A DNA stretch of 33,887 bases from Enterococcus sp. (GTDB taxonomy: Bacteria; Bacillota; Bacilli; Lactobacillales; Enterococcaceae): positions 1 to 33,887 of the forward strand of contig NZ_JALAHI010000086.1 in NCBI RefSeq assembly GCF_022711995.1, given 5' to 3'. The notes under the pieces were generated by a model, which saw only the letters and a program-made list of their open reading frames with translations, was not told the DNA's origin and did no database searches. Made by a program: the position numbers and the translations under genes. Within the stretch, counting starts at the first letter, position 1. Each line of letters begins with the position of its first letter. Of this stretch, positions 1 through 9,281 are shown one piece after another.

Positions 1-44
1 CAGCAGAATGTGAGTTTACCTTTATTGTTGGCGAACAGAAATAA
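1..44 (+). CDS. 3' end of an unidentified gene (partial)
   Basis: An open frame runs from the window edge to a TAA at 42-44, encoding a tail that ends FTFIVGEQK. It stops three bases before a strong hairpin terminator, which is where a real gene end would be expected. The other two forward frames close at 10-13 and 61-63, the latter inside the hairpin. The fragment is too short to assign to a family, and the call rests only on its position next to the terminator. Confidence 0.35.
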   Translation, partial: AECEFTFIVGEQK

Positions 45-46
45 TC

Positions 47-93
47 AAAGGACCACTGTTTGAAATTTTTAACTTTCAAACAGTGGTCCTTTT
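47..93. terminator. Bidirectional intrinsic terminator
   Basis: A near-perfect stem pairs AAAGGACCACTGTTTGAAA with TTTCAAACAGTGGTCCTTT around a short AT-rich loop. T-rich sequence follows on the plus strand. It lies between a gene ending at 44 (+) and the cyclophilin gene ending at 96 (-), so it can serve both convergent transcripts. Confidence 0.85.
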
Positions 94-95
94 GC

Positions 96-833
96 TTATT
101 TTGCTTCTTGTAAAATCTTGATTGATTTGATCTTAACGGGGTCTTTCGGTGTGGAGTCTTCACCGCTGCTATTGGCTTCACCTGTGGTTTCAGCTTTAGC
201 GATCTTATCTACGACATCCATTCCTTCAATGACTTGGCCAAAGACTGTATAATTCCCGTCTAATGAGGGAGTGCCCCCGTCCTTGTAGGCGTCAATAATT
301 TTTTGCGGATAAAATTGGATCGCCCGGCCATCAGAGACATCATCATGGTTTTGAACAATGAAGAATTGACTTCCTTGACTGTTAGGAGCGCTGGATTTTG
401 CCATGGATAATGCCCCGCGAATATGGTAAAGCTGTTTGGAGATTTCCTCGCCAAATCCTTTACCCCAGATGCTTTCGCCGCCAGTTCCATCACCATTCGG
501 GTCGCCCCCTTGAATCATAAAGTCTTCGACGATTCGATGGAAAGTCAAGCCGTCGTAATAGCCATTTTTGGCATGAGTCATAAAGTTTTCCACCGCTTTT
601 GGTGCAATTTCTGGGAATAATTTGATCTTGATGGCACCTTCAGTGGTTTCCAGTTCAACAAGATCTTCATTTTCTTTGACTTCAGTGGACAGCTGAGGTA
701 GTTCCAGTGAATTTAAGTCAACGGACTCTGATGTCGCCGTTTTGTCGGAGGAACTGGTAGTGGTTGTATCATTGCAGGCAGCTAAAAGCAGAAGACTACT
801 TGCTGCCACCAATGTTAGTATCATTTTTTTCAT
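96..833 (-). CDS. Cyclophilin-type peptidyl-prolyl isomerase lipoprotein
   Basis: Predicted peptidyl-prolyl cis-trans isomerase that is exported and lipid-anchored on the outer face of the membrane. The 245-aa product begins with a lipoprotein signal, with lipobox LAAC giving Cys20 as the modified residue. A Ser/Thr-rich spacer follows to about residue 40, then a single cyclophilin domain (about 58-243). The catalytic block FHRIVEDFMIQGGDP is at about 98-112 and the SQFFI strand at about 155. Members of this family assist folding of secreted proteins; the client here is unknown. The gene is monocistronic with its own promoter upstream (TTTTCA, 17 bp, TATGAT), and an AAAGGA site lies about 11 nt before the ATG. 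Family assignment is secure. The anchor is inferred from the lipobox. Confidence 0.93.
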   Translation of the reverse strand: MKKMILTLVAASSLLLLAACNDTTTTSSSDKTATSESVDLNSLELPQLSTEVKENEDLVELETTEGAIKIKLFPEIAPKAVENFMTHAKNGYYDGLTFHRIVEDFMIQGGDPNGDGTGGESIWGKGFGEEISKQLYHIRGALSMAKSSAPNSQGSQFFIVQNHDDVSDGRAIQFYPQKIIDAYKDGGTPSLDGNYTVFGQVIEGMDVVDKIAKAETTGEANSSGEDSTPKDPVKIKSIKILQEAK

Positions 834-867
834 TTGAGTAAGATCCTTTCATTATTAGACTGCTTTT

Positions 868-896
868 ATCATATCAAACTTTACTAGGAGTGAAAA
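868..896 (-). promoter_or_regulatory. Promoter of the cyclophilin lipoprotein gene
   Basis: On the minus strand TTTTCA (896-891) and TATGAT (873-868) are separated by exactly 17 bp, about 35 nt upstream of the start codon. This is a plausible vegetative sigma-A promoter. Confidence 0.6.
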
Positions 897-938
897 GCGG
901 TTATCGCTGTGGATTTACTAAAATGGGAAGGAAAGGTG

Positions 939-967
939 TAGACCATTTATAGGTTGTTTGCTATAAT
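939..967 (+). promoter_or_regulatory. Promoter of the MupG-family gene
   Basis: TAGACC (939-944), a 17-bp spacer and a perfect TATAAT (962-967) lie about 50 nt upstream of the start codon at 1019. Confidence 0.65.
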
Positions 968-1018
968 GTAAGAGGATACATGAACAAAAACGGATAGAAC
1001 TTTTAGGAGGTTTGACGG

Positions 1019-2116
1019 ATGGGAAAATTAGGTATTTCGGTTTATCCAGAACGATCAACATTTGAGAAAGACAAGGCGTATCTTGATTTAGCGCACAAAT
1101 ATGGCTTTAAGCGTGTGTTTACCAGCTTGCTCCAAATCGAAGATGACAAAGAAAAGGTATTGGCTGATTTCAAACAGGTTGTTGACTATGCCAATGAATT
1201 AGGAATGGAAGTCATGGTGGATATCAATCCAGGGCTTTTTGATCAATTAGAGATCTCCTATGATGATCTTTCCTTCTTCCATAAAATGGGGGCTTATGGC
1301 GTCCGCTTGGATATTGGTTTCACCGGTGCGGAAGAAGCAAAAATGACACGAAATCCTTATGGTATCAAAATTGAGATCAATATGAGCAGTGGCACGAACT
1401 ATGTAGACAACATCATGAGCTATTCACCAAATACAGACAATCTATTAGGTTCTCACAACTTTTATCCTCATCGGTATTCTGGACTGGGCTATGATCATTT
1501 TGTGTATTGTTCAGAAAAATTCCGTCGCTACAATTTGAATACAATGGCTTTTGTCAATTCTCATGAAGCAACATTTGGACCTTGGCCAACACAAGATGGA
1601 CTTTGCTCGTTGGAAGACCATCGTGATCTGCCAATCGCGACCCAAGTGAAGCACTTGGTACTGACAGGATTGATCGATGATATTTCTGTAGGAAATGCCT
1701 ATGCATCTGAACAAGAATTGGCTGCGATGGCAGAAGCCTTCAATGCGGATTATCCGACTCTGAAAGTGGATGTGGCTGAAGGAATCACGGAAGATGAACG
1801 CATCTGTTTATTTGATAATCTTCACAGCTATCGCGGGGATCGTTCAGAATATATTTTACGCTCAACGATGACGCGAATTTACTACAAAGACAAACCATTC
1901 CCAGCGCATGACACTCATGACATGACTCGTGGCGATATCTTGATCGATAACGTTGGGTATGGGCAATACAAAGGTGAAACGCAAATTGCCTTGAAAGAGA
2001 TGAAGAATGATGGCCGTGTCAATGTCGTTGGGAAAATTGCCGCAGATGAATTATTCCTGCTGGATTTCTTGAAACCATGGTCAAGCTTTAAATTAAAAGA
2101 TAGCAAAGACGAGTAA
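1019..2116 (+). CDS. MupG/DUF871-family TIM-barrel protein
   Basis: The 365-aa product has the DUF871 (MupG) architecture: an N-terminal TIM barrel starting GKLGISVYPE, with VDINPG at about 66-71 and LGSHNFYPH near 143-151, then a smaller cyclophilin-like C-terminal domain from about residue 245. The characterised family member MupG of Staphylococcus aureus is a 6-phospho-N-acetylmuramidase that splits MurNAc-6-phosphate-GlcNAc during cytoplasmic cell-wall recycling. No murQ, murR or PTS gene adjoins this copy, so the exact substrate is not shown by context. The start is well supported by AGGAGG at 1005-1010, 8 nt before the ATG. Flanking promoter and terminator make it a single-gene unit. 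Family is certain; muramidase activity is inferred. Confidence 0.88.
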   Translation: MGKLGISVYPERSTFEKDKAYLDLAHKYGFKRVFTSLLQIEDDKEKVLADFKQVVDYANELGMEVMVDINPGLFDQLEISYDDLSFFHKMGAYGVRLDIGFTGAEEAKMTRNPYGIKIEINMSSGTNYVDNIMSYSPNTDNLLGSHNFYPHRYSGLGYDHFVYCSEKFRRYNLNTMAFVNSHEATFGPWPTQDGLCSLEDHRDLPIATQVKHLVLTGLIDDISVGNAYASEQELAAMAEAFNADYPTLKVDVAEGITEDERICLFDNLHSYRGDRSEYILRSTMTRIYYKDKPFPAHDTHDMTRGDILIDNVGYGQYKGETQIALKEMKNDGRVNVVGKIAADELFLLDFLKPWSSFKLKDSKDE

Positions 2117-2134
2117 GACTACTTCCTTTTTGCT

Positions 2135-2162
2135 GACCGCTCTTTTTGAGCGGTCTTTTTTT
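2135..2162 (+). terminator. Intrinsic terminator after the MupG-family gene
   Basis: The stem GACCGCTC / GAGCGGTC with a TTTTT loop is followed directly by seven T residues. Confidence 0.92.
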
Positions 2163-2263
2163 GTGAGAAACTGGTTCTAATTGGCTACTGATTCGGGTAA
2201 GAGGATGCAGGGGCTTTTCTGACCTTCCGCCGGAAGCATTTTTATCTTTTCATTTTGAGGCTA

Positions 2264-2293
2264 TTGACAAATCAAAACTAAAAGGGGTATTTT
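2264..2293 (+). promoter_or_regulatory. Promoter of the 115-aa membrane protein gene
   Basis: A perfect TTGACA (2264-2269) is followed after 18 bp by TATTTT (2288-2293). The GTG start is about 40 nt downstream. Confidence 0.6.
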
Positions 2294-2330
2294 GTACTAG
2301 AATGTTTTTTAGGAAGGAGCAACCGAAGCG

Positions 2331-2678
2331 GTGGTTTTTATTATTGAAACGTTACTGTTATTTATCGTTACCATTCGTCTGGCCGGCTTTTTGGCGATTT
2401 TCTTACTGATCGCTATTTTTCAGGGGAAGAGGAAACGACAACACATGACCAATGAAGAGTGGGAGTCCTACTTTACCAAATTAGGAACAAATGGCTTTAT
2501 CTGGCGCCTATATGGTTGCTTTTTTGCTGTTTTGGGAGTCTTTGCGGTTATTCATACTTATTACTTCTGGCATCAAATGTGGGTTTATGGGTTCACATTG
2601 ATGCTGGCCGGCGGTTTTCATCTTTACTTTAAATACCGGCTGAACAAGGAACAGATTCAAGCCCGTTTCTTGAAATAA
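2331..2678 (+). CDS. Small integral membrane protein, unknown function
   Basis: A 115-aa protein I do not recognise. It has about three hydrophobic segments (roughly 2-31, 62-82 and 86-103) and a basic cytoplasmic loop (GKRKRQ) after the first. The rest of that loop carries a short charged stretch, TNEEWESYF. The start is taken as GTG at 2331, with AGGAAGGAG at 2311-2319 a little far upstream (11 nt). No nearer ATG gives a better fit. It lies 50 nt upstream of the alpha/beta hydrolase gene on the same strand with no terminator between them, so the two are probably cotranscribed. No catalytic motif is visible. Confidence 0.7.
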   Translation: MVFIIETLLLFIVTIRLAGFLAIFLLIAIFQGKRKRQHMTNEEWESYFTKLGTNGFIWRLYGCFFAVLGVFAVIHTYYFWHQMWVYGFTLMLAGGFHLYFKYRLNKEQIQARFLK

Positions 2679-2728
2679 TTATTTGATAACCGATAATTTT
2701 ATTATGTAAACTTTAGAGGAGGAACAAC

Positions 2729-3670
2729 ATGAAACTACGCTGGAAGATTGCCATTTTGGTAGGGGTGCTTTTGATTGCCGGATTGGGGTATGCGGGAAAT
2801 TATTTTTATAATTACGCAGTTGTCCCATCTGAAAAAGATTTTTTAAAAGGGGATACCTCTGGAACGGATCGGAGTAATGCAAATCCTGAGGCAGAGGATT
2901 GGTTTACCGCATCGGAAAATCGCCAAATGTGGCAACTAGAGTCTACGGACGGTCTCAAGCTCTCTGGAATTTACTTGCCGGCGGAAAAAAAACAGAATAA
3001 GACAGTGATCGTGGCTCACGGATATATGGGAAACGCAGAGACGATGGGAGTTTATGCGAAGATGTTCCATGATCTAGGATATAACGTATTGGTTCCCGAT
3101 GCCCGCGGTCATGGAGAAAGTCAAGGGGATTACATTGGCTTTGGATGGCCAGAGCGGAAAGACTATGTCCAATGGATCAATCAAGTTTTGAAAGAAAACG
3201 GACCAGAAGAATCAATCGTCTTATACGGTGTCAGCATGGGGGCAGCTACCGTAATGATGACCAGCGGTGAAAAGTTACCGGACAACGTAACAGCGATCAT
3301 TGAAGATTGCGGCTATGCTTCGGTAACGGAAGAATTAAGCTATCAATTGGATCAATTATTTGGCTTGCCAGCATTTCCTTTGATCAATGTGACCAGCTTG
3401 GTCACTAAATTAAGAGCGGGTTATTTCTTTGGAGAAGCCGATGCAGTGAAACAACTGCACAAGAATACCCGACCAATGTTCTTTATCCATGGAGATGCAG
3501 ATACGTTTGTCCCTTATTCGATGTTAGCTGAAGTTTACGCTGCTACAGACGCACCAAAAGAAAAATGGGTCGTGAAGGGGGCAGAACATGCCCAAAGCTA
3601 TACGAAAGATCCAAAACTTTACCAAGAAAAGATTGCCGCTTTTCTTGAAAAATATGACCACTTGAACTAG
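2729..3670 (+). CDS. Membrane-anchored alpha/beta hydrolase
   Basis: The 313-aa protein has one N-terminal membrane segment (about 7-29) and then an extracytoplasmic alpha/beta-hydrolase domain. The oxyanion motif VAHGYMG is at about 95-101 and the nucleophile elbow GVSMG at 167-171 (Ser169). The acid residue is likely in HGDAD (254-258) and the catalytic His in AEHAQS (His287). It resembles the YqkD-type Bacillus hydrolases; substrate unknown, with esterase or peptidase-like activity possible. The ATG at 2729 is preceded by GAGGAGGA at good spacing. It probably shares a transcript with the small membrane protein upstream and ends at a strong terminator facing gap. Confidence 0.85.
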   Translation: MKLRWKIAILVGVLLIAGLGYAGNYFYNYAVVPSEKDFLKGDTSGTDRSNANPEAEDWFTASENRQMWQLESTDGLKLSGIYLPAEKKQNKTVIVAHGYMGNAETMGVYAKMFHDLGYNVLVPDARGHGESQGDYIGFGWPERKDYVQWINQVLKENGPEESIVLYGVSMGAATVMMTSGEKLPDNVTAIIEDCGYASVTEELSYQLDQLFGLPAFPLINVTSLVTKLRAGYFFGEADAVKQLHKNTRPMFFIHGDADTFVPYSMLAEVYAATDAPKEKWVVKGAEHAQSYTKDPKLYQEKIAAFLEKYDHLN

Positions 3671-3671
3671 T

Positions 3672-3706
3672 AAAAAAGCGAAGATCCGAGGATCTTCGCT
3701 TTTTTT
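3672..3706. terminator. Bidirectional terminator between hydrolase and gap
   Basis: The stem AAAAAAGCGAAGATC / GATCTTCGCTTTTTT with a CGAG tetraloop is flanked by A and T tracts. It can therefore end both the plus-strand hydrolase transcript and the convergent gap transcript. Confidence 0.92.
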
Positions 3707-3718
3707 ATGAGAAATAGC

Positions 3719-4729
3719 TTATAAGTTAGCAAATTTTTCTAGTAAACGAATCATTTGGCAAGTGAAGCCATACTCATTATCGTACCATGCGACTGTTTTG
3801 ACTAATTGGAAATCTCCAGCAGTCGTTACTTCTGTTTGTGTTGGGTCGAAGATCGATCCTTGTGTTGTGCCGATTACATCGCCCGAGACGATTTCGCGGT
3901 CGTCATAACCAAAGGAAGGATTGTCGATGGTGTGTTTCTTGATAGCTTCATTGACTTCTTCTGCCGTTACTTTTTGTTTCAGAATCGATACCAATTCTGT
4001 TAAAGAGCCATCAACAACAGGTACCCGTTGGGCGTGTCCTTGAAGTTTGCCATTTAGTTCTGGAATAACCAAGCCAATGGCTTTCGCTGCTCCTGTGGAG
4101 TGAGGAATCGTGTTGTCTGCAGCGGAACGTGCAGCCCGCAAGTTGCCTCCCCGTACTGGCCCATCTAGAAGCATTTGAGTCGAAGTATAAGCATGGACGG
4201 TCGTCATCGTACCGACTTCAATCCCGAATTCTTGATTTAGGAAATAGGCCATTGGTGCCAAACAGTTGGTTGTACAAGAGCCTGCGGAGATGATTCGATC
4301 ATCTGCTGTAAGGGTATCACTATTAACATTGTAAACGATTGTTTTCATTTTGCCCGCTGGAGCTGAGATAACCACTCGTTTAACACCGGCATCCAAATGC
4401 GCTTGTGCTTTTTCTTCAGAAGTATAAAAACCCGTGCATTCTAAAACGATATCCACGCCATTTTCTTTAACCCAAGGAATTTTGCTGGCATCAGGTTCTG
4501 CATAGACTTTTGTTTCCTCACCATCAACCACGATTGCATCGTCTGTGGCAGTGACTGTACCTGGATAGGTTCCATGTGTCGAATCAAACTGGAGTAACTG
4601 TGCTAACATGACTGGGCTTGTCAAATCATTGATCGCCACGACTTCGATATCATCTGATACTTCTTTGATGCGGCGGAAGGCCAAACGGCCGATACGTCCG
4701 AATCCATTTATTCCCACTTTTACTGTCAT
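3719..4729 (-). CDS. gap: Glyceraldehyde-3-phosphate dehydrogenase, type I
   Basis: Catalyses NAD-dependent oxidative phosphorylation of glyceraldehyde-3-phosphate in glycolysis. The 336-aa length is standard. The Rossmann motif [10 protein letters not shown] is at 6-15, with Asp35 in INDLT favouring NAD over NADP. The catalytic Cys152 is in SCTTNC and His179 in TTVHAY. The gene stands alone with its own promoter and terminator, not in the cggR-gap-pgk glycolytic operon, so it may be a second GAPDH in the genome; which copy is the main glycolytic enzyme cannot be decided here. The chosen ATG lies 11 nt after GGAGG. An out-of-frame ATG also occurs only 4 nt after that site (see findings). Confidence 0.96.
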   Translation of the reverse strand: MTVKVGINGFGRIGRLAFRRIKEVSDDIEVVAINDLTSPVMLAQLLQFDSTHGTYPGTVTATDDAIVVDGEETKVYAEPDASKIPWVKENGVDIVLECTGFYTSEEKAQAHLDAGVKRVVISAPAGKMKTIVYNVNSDTLTADDRIISAGSCTTNCLAPMAYFLNQEFGIEVGTMTTVHAYTSTQMLLDGPVRGGNLRAARSAADNTIPHSTGAAKAIGLVIPELNGKLQGHAQRVPVVDGSLTELVSILKQKVTAEEVNEAIKKHTIDNPSFGYDDREIVSGDVIGTTQGSIFDPTQTEVTTAGDFQLVKTVAWYDNEYGFTCQMIRLLEKFANL

Positions 4730-4768
4730 AATCCATTGTTCCTCCTTTTTTTTGCTCTTACAGTTAAA

Positions 4769-4797
4769 ATTCTGCTACGAAACCAGAATTCTGTCAA
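4769..4797 (-). promoter_or_regulatory. Promoter of gap
   Basis: On the minus strand a perfect TTGACA (4797-4792) and CAGAAT (4774-4769) are 17 bp apart. A 10-bp palindrome, CAGAATTCTG (4784-4793), overlaps the downstream edge of the -35 and could be an operator, although no regulator is identified. Confidence 0.6.
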
Positions 4798-4980
4798 AGA
4801 AAAACCCTTCATTTTTATCTTGTTCTTTGGGAAAAAGGGCAGAAAAGATAGACAAATGGCTCTGGGGTCGTTACAATTAAATAGACTTTCTTAAAGGTGA
4901 ACTTTGCCCTGTAAAATGGCAGGATTTGTATTCAAATTGGTTTATTAGAAGGTAAGAAGAAAGAATGGAGGGCACACAAC

Positions 4981-6294
4981 ATGTCCATGTTTTTAGATCA
5001 AGTAACGATTGATGTCAAAGCCGGAAAAGGCGGCGACGGAATGGTTGCATTTAGAAGAGAAAAATACGTTCCCGATGGCGGACCAGCCGGTGGGGATGGC
5101 GGCCGGGGGGGCGATGTGATTTTAGTCGTCGACGAAGGCTTGCGCACATTGATGGATTTTCGTTTCAACCGTCATTTTAGAGCACAACCAGGTGAGAACG
5201 GAATGAGCAAAGGAATGCATGGCCGCGGCGCAGAAGATACCTATATCAAAGTTCCTCAAGGCACTACTGTCCGAGATGCAGACACAGGTGCTCTGCTTGG
5301 CGATCTGTTGGAACAAGGGCAGACATTGACAATTGCCAAAGGCGGCCGGGGCGGTCGGGGCAATATTCGTTTTGCTTCTCCGAAGAATCCTGCGCCGGAG
5401 CTTGCCGAAAATGGCGAGCCGGGGCAAGAAAGAAAAATCGAGTTAGAGTTGAAAGTATTAGCCGATGTCGGCTTAGTTGGATTCCCATCTGTAGGGAAAT
5501 CCACATTGCTTTCGGTGATTTCTTCTGCAAGACCGAAGATTGGCGCTTATCACTTTACAACGTTAGTCCCTAATTTAGGAATGGTCACCACTTCAGACGG
5601 CCGCAGCTTCGCGGTTGCCGATTTACCAGGTTTGATCGAGGGGGCTTCCCAAGGTGTCGGTTTAGGTACTCAGTTTTTACGCCATATTGAACGGACCCGC
5701 GTGATTTTGCATGTGATCGATATGAGTGGCATGGAAGGGCGCGATCCTTATGAAGATTATCAAGCGATCAATCAAGAATTAGGGACCCACAACTTGCGCT
5801 TATTAGAACGGCCGCAAATCATCGTAGCCAACAAAATGGATATGCCGGATGCGGAAGAAAATCTGAAGAAATTCAAAGAGCAATTGGCAAAAGAACAAAC
5901 CGATGAATTCGCAGATCCGTTGCCGATTTTTCCAATTTCCGGCGTCACTCGCAAAGGAATCGATGCCTTGCTTCGTGCAACGGCTGACTTATTGGAAGTC
6001 ACTCCTGAGTTCTTATTGTATGACGAAGAAATCGAAGAAGATGTTGTTCACTATGGCTTCCATTCGGATGAACCGGAATTTACCATCGATCGTGACCCAG
6101 ATGCGACTTGGATCTTGAGTGGTGAAAAGATTGAGAAGCTCTTCCAAATGACAAACTTTGATCATGATGAAACAGTCATGCGCTTTGCCCGTCAATTACG
6201 GGGCTTAGGTGTGGATGAAGCACTGCGGGCACGAGGAGCCAAGGATGGCGATATCGTCCGGATCGGTAATTTTGAGTTTGAATTTGTCGAATAG
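4981..6294 (+). CDS. obgE: Obg-family GTPase ObgE/CgtA
   Basis: A 437-aa essential GTPase that associates with the large ribosomal subunit and links ribosome assembly to growth and stress. The glycine-rich Obg fold (about 2-158) contains [12 protein letters not shown] and GGRGGRGN. The G domain follows, with GFPSVGKST (167-175), DLPG (214-217) and NKMD (284-287). A C-terminal OCT domain occupies about 360-437, as expected for Firmicute Obg. The ATG at 4981 has GGAGGG at 4967-4972. Its transcript ends at the hairpin at 6380-6412. It is divergent from gap. Confidence 0.97.
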   Translation: MSMFLDQVTIDVKAGKGGDGMVAFRREKYVPDGGPAGGDGGRGGDVILVVDEGLRTLMDFRFNRHFRAQPGENGMSKGMHGRGAEDTYIKVPQGTTVRDADTGALLGDLLEQGQTLTIAKGGRGGRGNIRFASPKNPAPELAENGEPGQERKIELELKVLADVGLVGFPSVGKSTLLSVISSARPKIGAYHFTTLVPNLGMVTTSDGRSFAVADLPGLIEGASQGVGLGTQFLRHIERTRVILHVIDMSGMEGRDPYEDYQAINQELGTHNLRLLERPQIIVANKMDMPDAEENLKKFKEQLAKEQTDEFADPLPIFPISGVTRKGIDALLRATADLLEVTPEFLLYDEEIEEDVVHYGFHSDEPEFTIDRDPDATWILSGEKIEKLFQMTNFDHDETVMRFARQLRGLGVDEALRARGAKDGDIVRIGNFEFEFVE

Positions 6295-6379
6295 GCGCCT
6301 ATTTAATTTTTGAACAGGCAGTATTCAAGGTTTTTTTACGATTAGCTGCAACTATTGACTAAACAAAATGATCTATAGC

Positions 6380-6416
6380 AAGAAACGGAGTCGTCACAAA
6401 ACTCCGTTTCTTTATT
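6380..6416 (+). terminator. Intrinsic terminator after obgE
   Basis: A 12-bp perfect stem, AAGAAACGGAGT / ACTCCGTTTCTT, with a 9-nt loop is followed by a T-rich tract. Confidence 0.88.
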
Positions 6417-6424
6417 TGTTTTCT

Positions 6425-6453
6425 TTTTCAAATTGGCGAGATACTGGTAAAAT
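6425..6453 (+). promoter_or_regulatory. Promoter of the DUF1269 gene
   Basis: TTTTCA (6425-6430), a 17-bp spacer and TAAAAT (6448-6453) lie between the obgE terminator and the start codon at 6481. Confidence 0.6.
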
Positions 6454-6480
6454 GAAAAGAAAAGGAAGGAAGCGATAATT

Positions 6481-7044
6481 ATGGCAAAACGTGTCATCGT
6501 AATGAATTTCAACGCAAACTCAGAAGCATATCAAGCATTTTCTGAAGTAAAACGCATCCACATGGAACGAAAAATCAAAGGAGAACAAATGGCAGTGATC
6601 ACCCACACGGAATCCGGGGCCCATCAGTTCAAGATTGAAGACTTTCTGGATTTTACCGGCAATAACAAAGCATCTACCGGTGGAATGATCGGTATGCTGG
6701 TGGGAATCTTGGGAGGACCCTTAGGAATTATGTTAGGTTGGTTCGGCGGTAGTATGATTGGTGCGACACGAGATGCCAAAGAGATTCAAAATGCGCAGCA
6801 ACTATTTGAGCATGTCAGCACTCAAATCGGCGTTGGAGATACCGGCTTATTGTTGATTGCTGATGAAGAAGACAATCGTCCGCTAAATCAGTTAATCATG
6901 AATCAATTAGGCGGAGAAATCACTCGCTTTGATTATGATGAAGTAGAGGCAGAAATCGCAACAGCCAAACAAGTAGAAGAAAAAACCAAAGCGCAAGTCC
7001 AAAAAGATTGGCAAAATTCGCATTCCCAGTCTGATGAACAATAG
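6481..7044 (+). CDS. DUF1269-family protein with glycine-zipper segment
   Basis: The 187-aa protein fits the DUF1269 family of uncharacterised membrane-associated proteins. An N-terminal alpha/beta region (1-55) is followed by a glycine-rich hydrophobic segment at about 62-97 (GGMIGMLVGILGGPLGIMLGWFGG), shown here only to mark the repeated GxxxG spacing. After it comes a second alpha/beta region (about 98-160) containing LLLIADEED. The C-terminal tail is charged and Gln-rich. The glycine zipper suggests helix packing or membrane insertion, but no activity is known to me. AAGGAAGGAAG lies just before the ATG. The gene has its own promoter and is separated from rnz by only 70 nt. Confidence 0.72.
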   Translation: MAKRVIVMNFNANSEAYQAFSEVKRIHMERKIKGEQMAVITHTESGAHQFKIEDFLDFTGNNKASTGGMIGMLVGILGGPLGIMLGWFGGSMIGATRDAKEIQNAQQLFEHVSTQIGVGDTGLLLIADEEDNRPLNQLIMNQLGGEITRFDYDEVEAEIATAKQVEEKTKAQVQKDWQNSHSQSDEQ

Positions 7045-7114
7045 AAAGAAACAATCGATTGCATCTGGCCTTCGTTTCCGCTAAAATTGGGGGAAGATGA
7101 AAGGATAGAAGTAT

Positions 7115-8071
7115 ATGGAATTAGAATTTTTAGGGACCGGTGCGGGGGTACCAGCGAAGCATCGGAATGTGACAAGCACTGCACTGCGTTTACTTGATGA
7201 ACGCAACGCGGTTTGGTTGTTTGACTGTGGGGAAGGCACCCAAATGCAGATTTTGCATTCAACGATTCGCCCACGAAAAATCGAAAAGATATTTATTACT
7301 CATTTACATGGGGATCATATTTATGGATTGCCGGGTTTAATCAGTAGCCGCTCATTCCAAGGGGGCGCATCACCGTTAGAGATTTATGGCCCTCAAGGCA
7401 TTGAAGAATTTGTGCGGACCGTCTTGCGGATCTCTCAAACAAAACTGAGTTATCCCCTGGTCTTTCATGAAATCACAACTGAAGGCATCCTCTTTAAAGA
7501 CAAACAGTTTACTGTTTCTTGCCGTCGTTTGGATCATGGGATCGAAAGTTATGGGTATCGTATTGAAGAAGCGAGCCATCAAGGAGAACTTCAGGTAGAT
7601 GCGCTGACTGCATTAGGAATCAAGCCTGGACCTGTGTTTGGGCGGCTGAAAAAAGGGGAAACAGTCACATTGGAAGATGGGCGGCAAATCAACGGCAAAG
7701 ACTATGTTGGCGAAGCCAAAAAAGGCCGAATCGTTACAATTTTAGGCGATACCCGTCTGTGTAAGAATTCGATCCTGTTAGCAGAAAATGCTGATGTACT
7801 CGTCCACGAAAGTACCTTTAACAAAGATGAAGCGAAAATGGCCCGGGCCTATTTTCATTCAACCACGATGCAAGCAGCCGAAGTGGCCAAGCAAGCCAAT
7901 GTGAAACGATTGCTTTTGACCCACATTAGTGCCCGTTACGTAGGCAAAGATATTACAAATCTAGCAAATGAAGCACGAGCTGTTTTTCCTGAGACGGTGA
8001 TCGTTAAGGACTTTGATGTCGTAGATGTGCCATTTGCAGGAAAAGGAGAAGAAGATGCTGTTAGAAAATAA
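7115..8071 (+). CDS. rnz: Ribonuclease Z (tRNA 3' processing endonuclease)
   Basis: Removes 3' trailers from tRNA precursors, mainly those lacking an encoded CCA. The 318-aa length fits the short RNase Z form. The metallo-beta-lactamase signature THLHGDH at 62-68 supplies the zinc ligands His63, His65, Asp67 and His68. The later metal ligands are in LGDTR (about 210) and LTHISARY (about 270). AAGGA at 7101-7105 lies 9 nt before the ATG. The gene overlaps the SDR gene by 17 nt, indicating translational coupling; the same rnz-SDR (yqjK-yqjQ) pair occurs in B. subtilis. Confidence 0.95.
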   Translation: MELEFLGTGAGVPAKHRNVTSTALRLLDERNAVWLFDCGEGTQMQILHSTIRPRKIEKIFITHLHGDHIYGLPGLISSRSFQGGASPLEIYGPQGIEEFVRTVLRISQTKLSYPLVFHEITTEGILFKDKQFTVSCRRLDHGIESYGYRIEEASHQGELQVDALTALGIKPGPVFGRLKKGETVTLEDGRQINGKDYVGEAKKGRIVTILGDTRLCKNSILLAENADVLVHESTFNKDEAKMARAYFHSTTMQAAEVAKQANVKRLLLTHISARYVGKDITNLANEARAVFPETVIVKDFDVVDVPFAGKGEEDAVRK

Positions 8072-8843
8072 AGTAGTCGTAGTCACTGGCGGTTCTGCTG
8101 GATTAGGGGAACAAATTTGTTATGAAGCAGCAAAACGCGGGGCAATCGTCGTGATCTGTGCTCGTAGGAGTCAATTGATCAATAAAGTCAAAGAAGAATG
8201 TATGGCATTAAGCGGCAAGCCAGCTTATGCCTTTCAATTAGATATCGCAGACCCTGAAAGTGTCGAAAATTTAGTTGCTTCAATTCGCCAAAAGGTTGGC
8301 ATAGTGGATATTCTCGTCAATAATGCTGGTTTCGGGGTTTTTCAAGAATTTACACAGATGCCAACAGAAACGATCCGCAGTATGTTTGAAGTCAATGTGT
8401 TAGGCATGATGGTCTTGACCCAACAAATCGCATTGGAGATGGTGGACCAAGGCTCTGGTCATATTATCAATGTGGCATCGATGGCCGGGAAAATCGCTAC
8501 ACCTAAAACCGCTGTCTATTCAGCAACAAAATTTGCGGTATTAGGGTTTTCCAATGCACTGCGTTTAGAGTTGAAACCTTTGGGGATTCATGTGACCACC
8601 GTCAATCCTGGTCCCATCGAAACGGCATTCTTTGATCAAGCGGACCCAAGTGGCAGTTATTTAGCTTCTTTAGGCACCTTTGTCCTTGATCCGACAAAAC
8701 TGGCAAAGACCATCGTTAAAGCGATGATCCGTCCGAAAAGAGAAATCAATCGCCCACAAGTGATGGGGATAGCAGCAAAATTCTACACACTATTTCCCAA
8801 TGTGGGTGACTATTTAGCCGGGAGTCTATTCAATAAAAAATAG
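8055..8843 (+). CDS. Short-chain dehydrogenase/reductase, YqjQ-like
   Basis: The 262-aa classical SDR has the dinucleotide-binding motif TGGSAGLG at 11-18, NNAG at 89-92, and the catalytic Ser142, Tyr155 and Lys159 (YSATK). Substrate is unknown; NAD(P) dependence follows from the family. The frame is open further upstream, but the start is set at ATG 8055 because AAAGGAG (8042-8048) sits 6 nt before it and the Rossmann fold then starts normally ([12 protein letters not shown]). It overlaps the end of rnz by 17 nt and matches B. subtilis yqjQ by position. Confidence 0.88.
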   Translation: MLLENKVVVVTGGSAGLGEQICYEAAKRGAIVVICARRSQLINKVKEECMALSGKPAYAFQLDIADPESVENLVASIRQKVGIVDILVNNAGFGVFQEFTQMPTETIRSMFEVNVLGMMVLTQQIALEMVDQGSGHIINVASMAGKIATPKTAVYSATKFAVLGFSNALRLELKPLGIHVTTVNPGPIETAFFDQADPSGSYLASLGTFVLDPTKLAKTIVKAMIRPKREINRPQVMGIAAKFYTLFPNVGDYLAGSLFNKK

Positions 8844-8855
8844 GAGTTGTTCGTG

Positions 8856-9281
8856 ATGAAAAATCAATGGCGGGTTATCCTTGGTATTTTGCTGGTGTTA
8901 GTAATCGTCCTTTTTGCAGTCGCCAACAATATGACTGTTCCGATCAATTTTGGCTTTACTAGCATCAAAGCACCTCTGATCTTGATCATCATTGGTTCGG
9001 CGTTTTTAGGGGCGTTGATTATTTTATTGGTCTCAACCGGTACAATGCTGCAACAAAAGAAAGAATTAAAACGATTAAGGAAAGAATTGACTGACTTCCA
9101 GCAAAACAATGATGAAAAATTGCGGGAACAGCGGGAGGCTTTGGAACGGGAGTATGCCAACAAGCAAGCGGACCTCGCTTTACGTGAACAACAAATTGCT
9201 GAGGCAGAAGCTGCGACAGTCCTTCCAGATGAAATGGCTGATTCGGAGCATCGTCAAGATTCGTTTACAAATCAGGACTAG
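8856..9281 (+). CDS. LapA/DUF1049-type membrane protein (YrvD-like)
   Basis: A small protein (about 141 aa) with two transmembrane helices (about 6-25 and 38-62) followed by a cytoplasmic coiled coil rich in Lys, Glu, Gln and Arg (about 67-125). This is the LapA-domain layout. In B. subtilis the equivalent yrvD precedes recJ and apt, as here. Function is unknown; a role in envelope assembly is proposed for the E. coli homologue LapA. AGGAG at 8842-8846 overlaps the stop of the SDR gene and is 9 nt before ATG 8856; GTG at 8853 is an alternative start. The next gene is separated by a terminator, so recJ is independently transcribed. Confidence 0.78.
   Translation: MKNQWRVILGILLVLVIVLFAVANNMTVPINFGFTSIKAPLILIIIGSAFLGALIILLVSTGTMLQQKKELKRLRKELTDFQQNNDEKLREQREALEREYANKQADLALREQQIAEAEAATVLPDEMADSEHRQDSFTNQD

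Noticed and set aside
2221-2260. Second terminator at CTTCCGCCGGAAG
   Set aside because: The palindrome leaves a loop of only one to three bases and the following T tract is interrupted, so it is too weak to list.
4730-4980. 90-codon plus-strand frame across the gap start region
   Set aside because: It overlaps the start of gap on the other strand and its promoter, with no ribosome binding site of its own.
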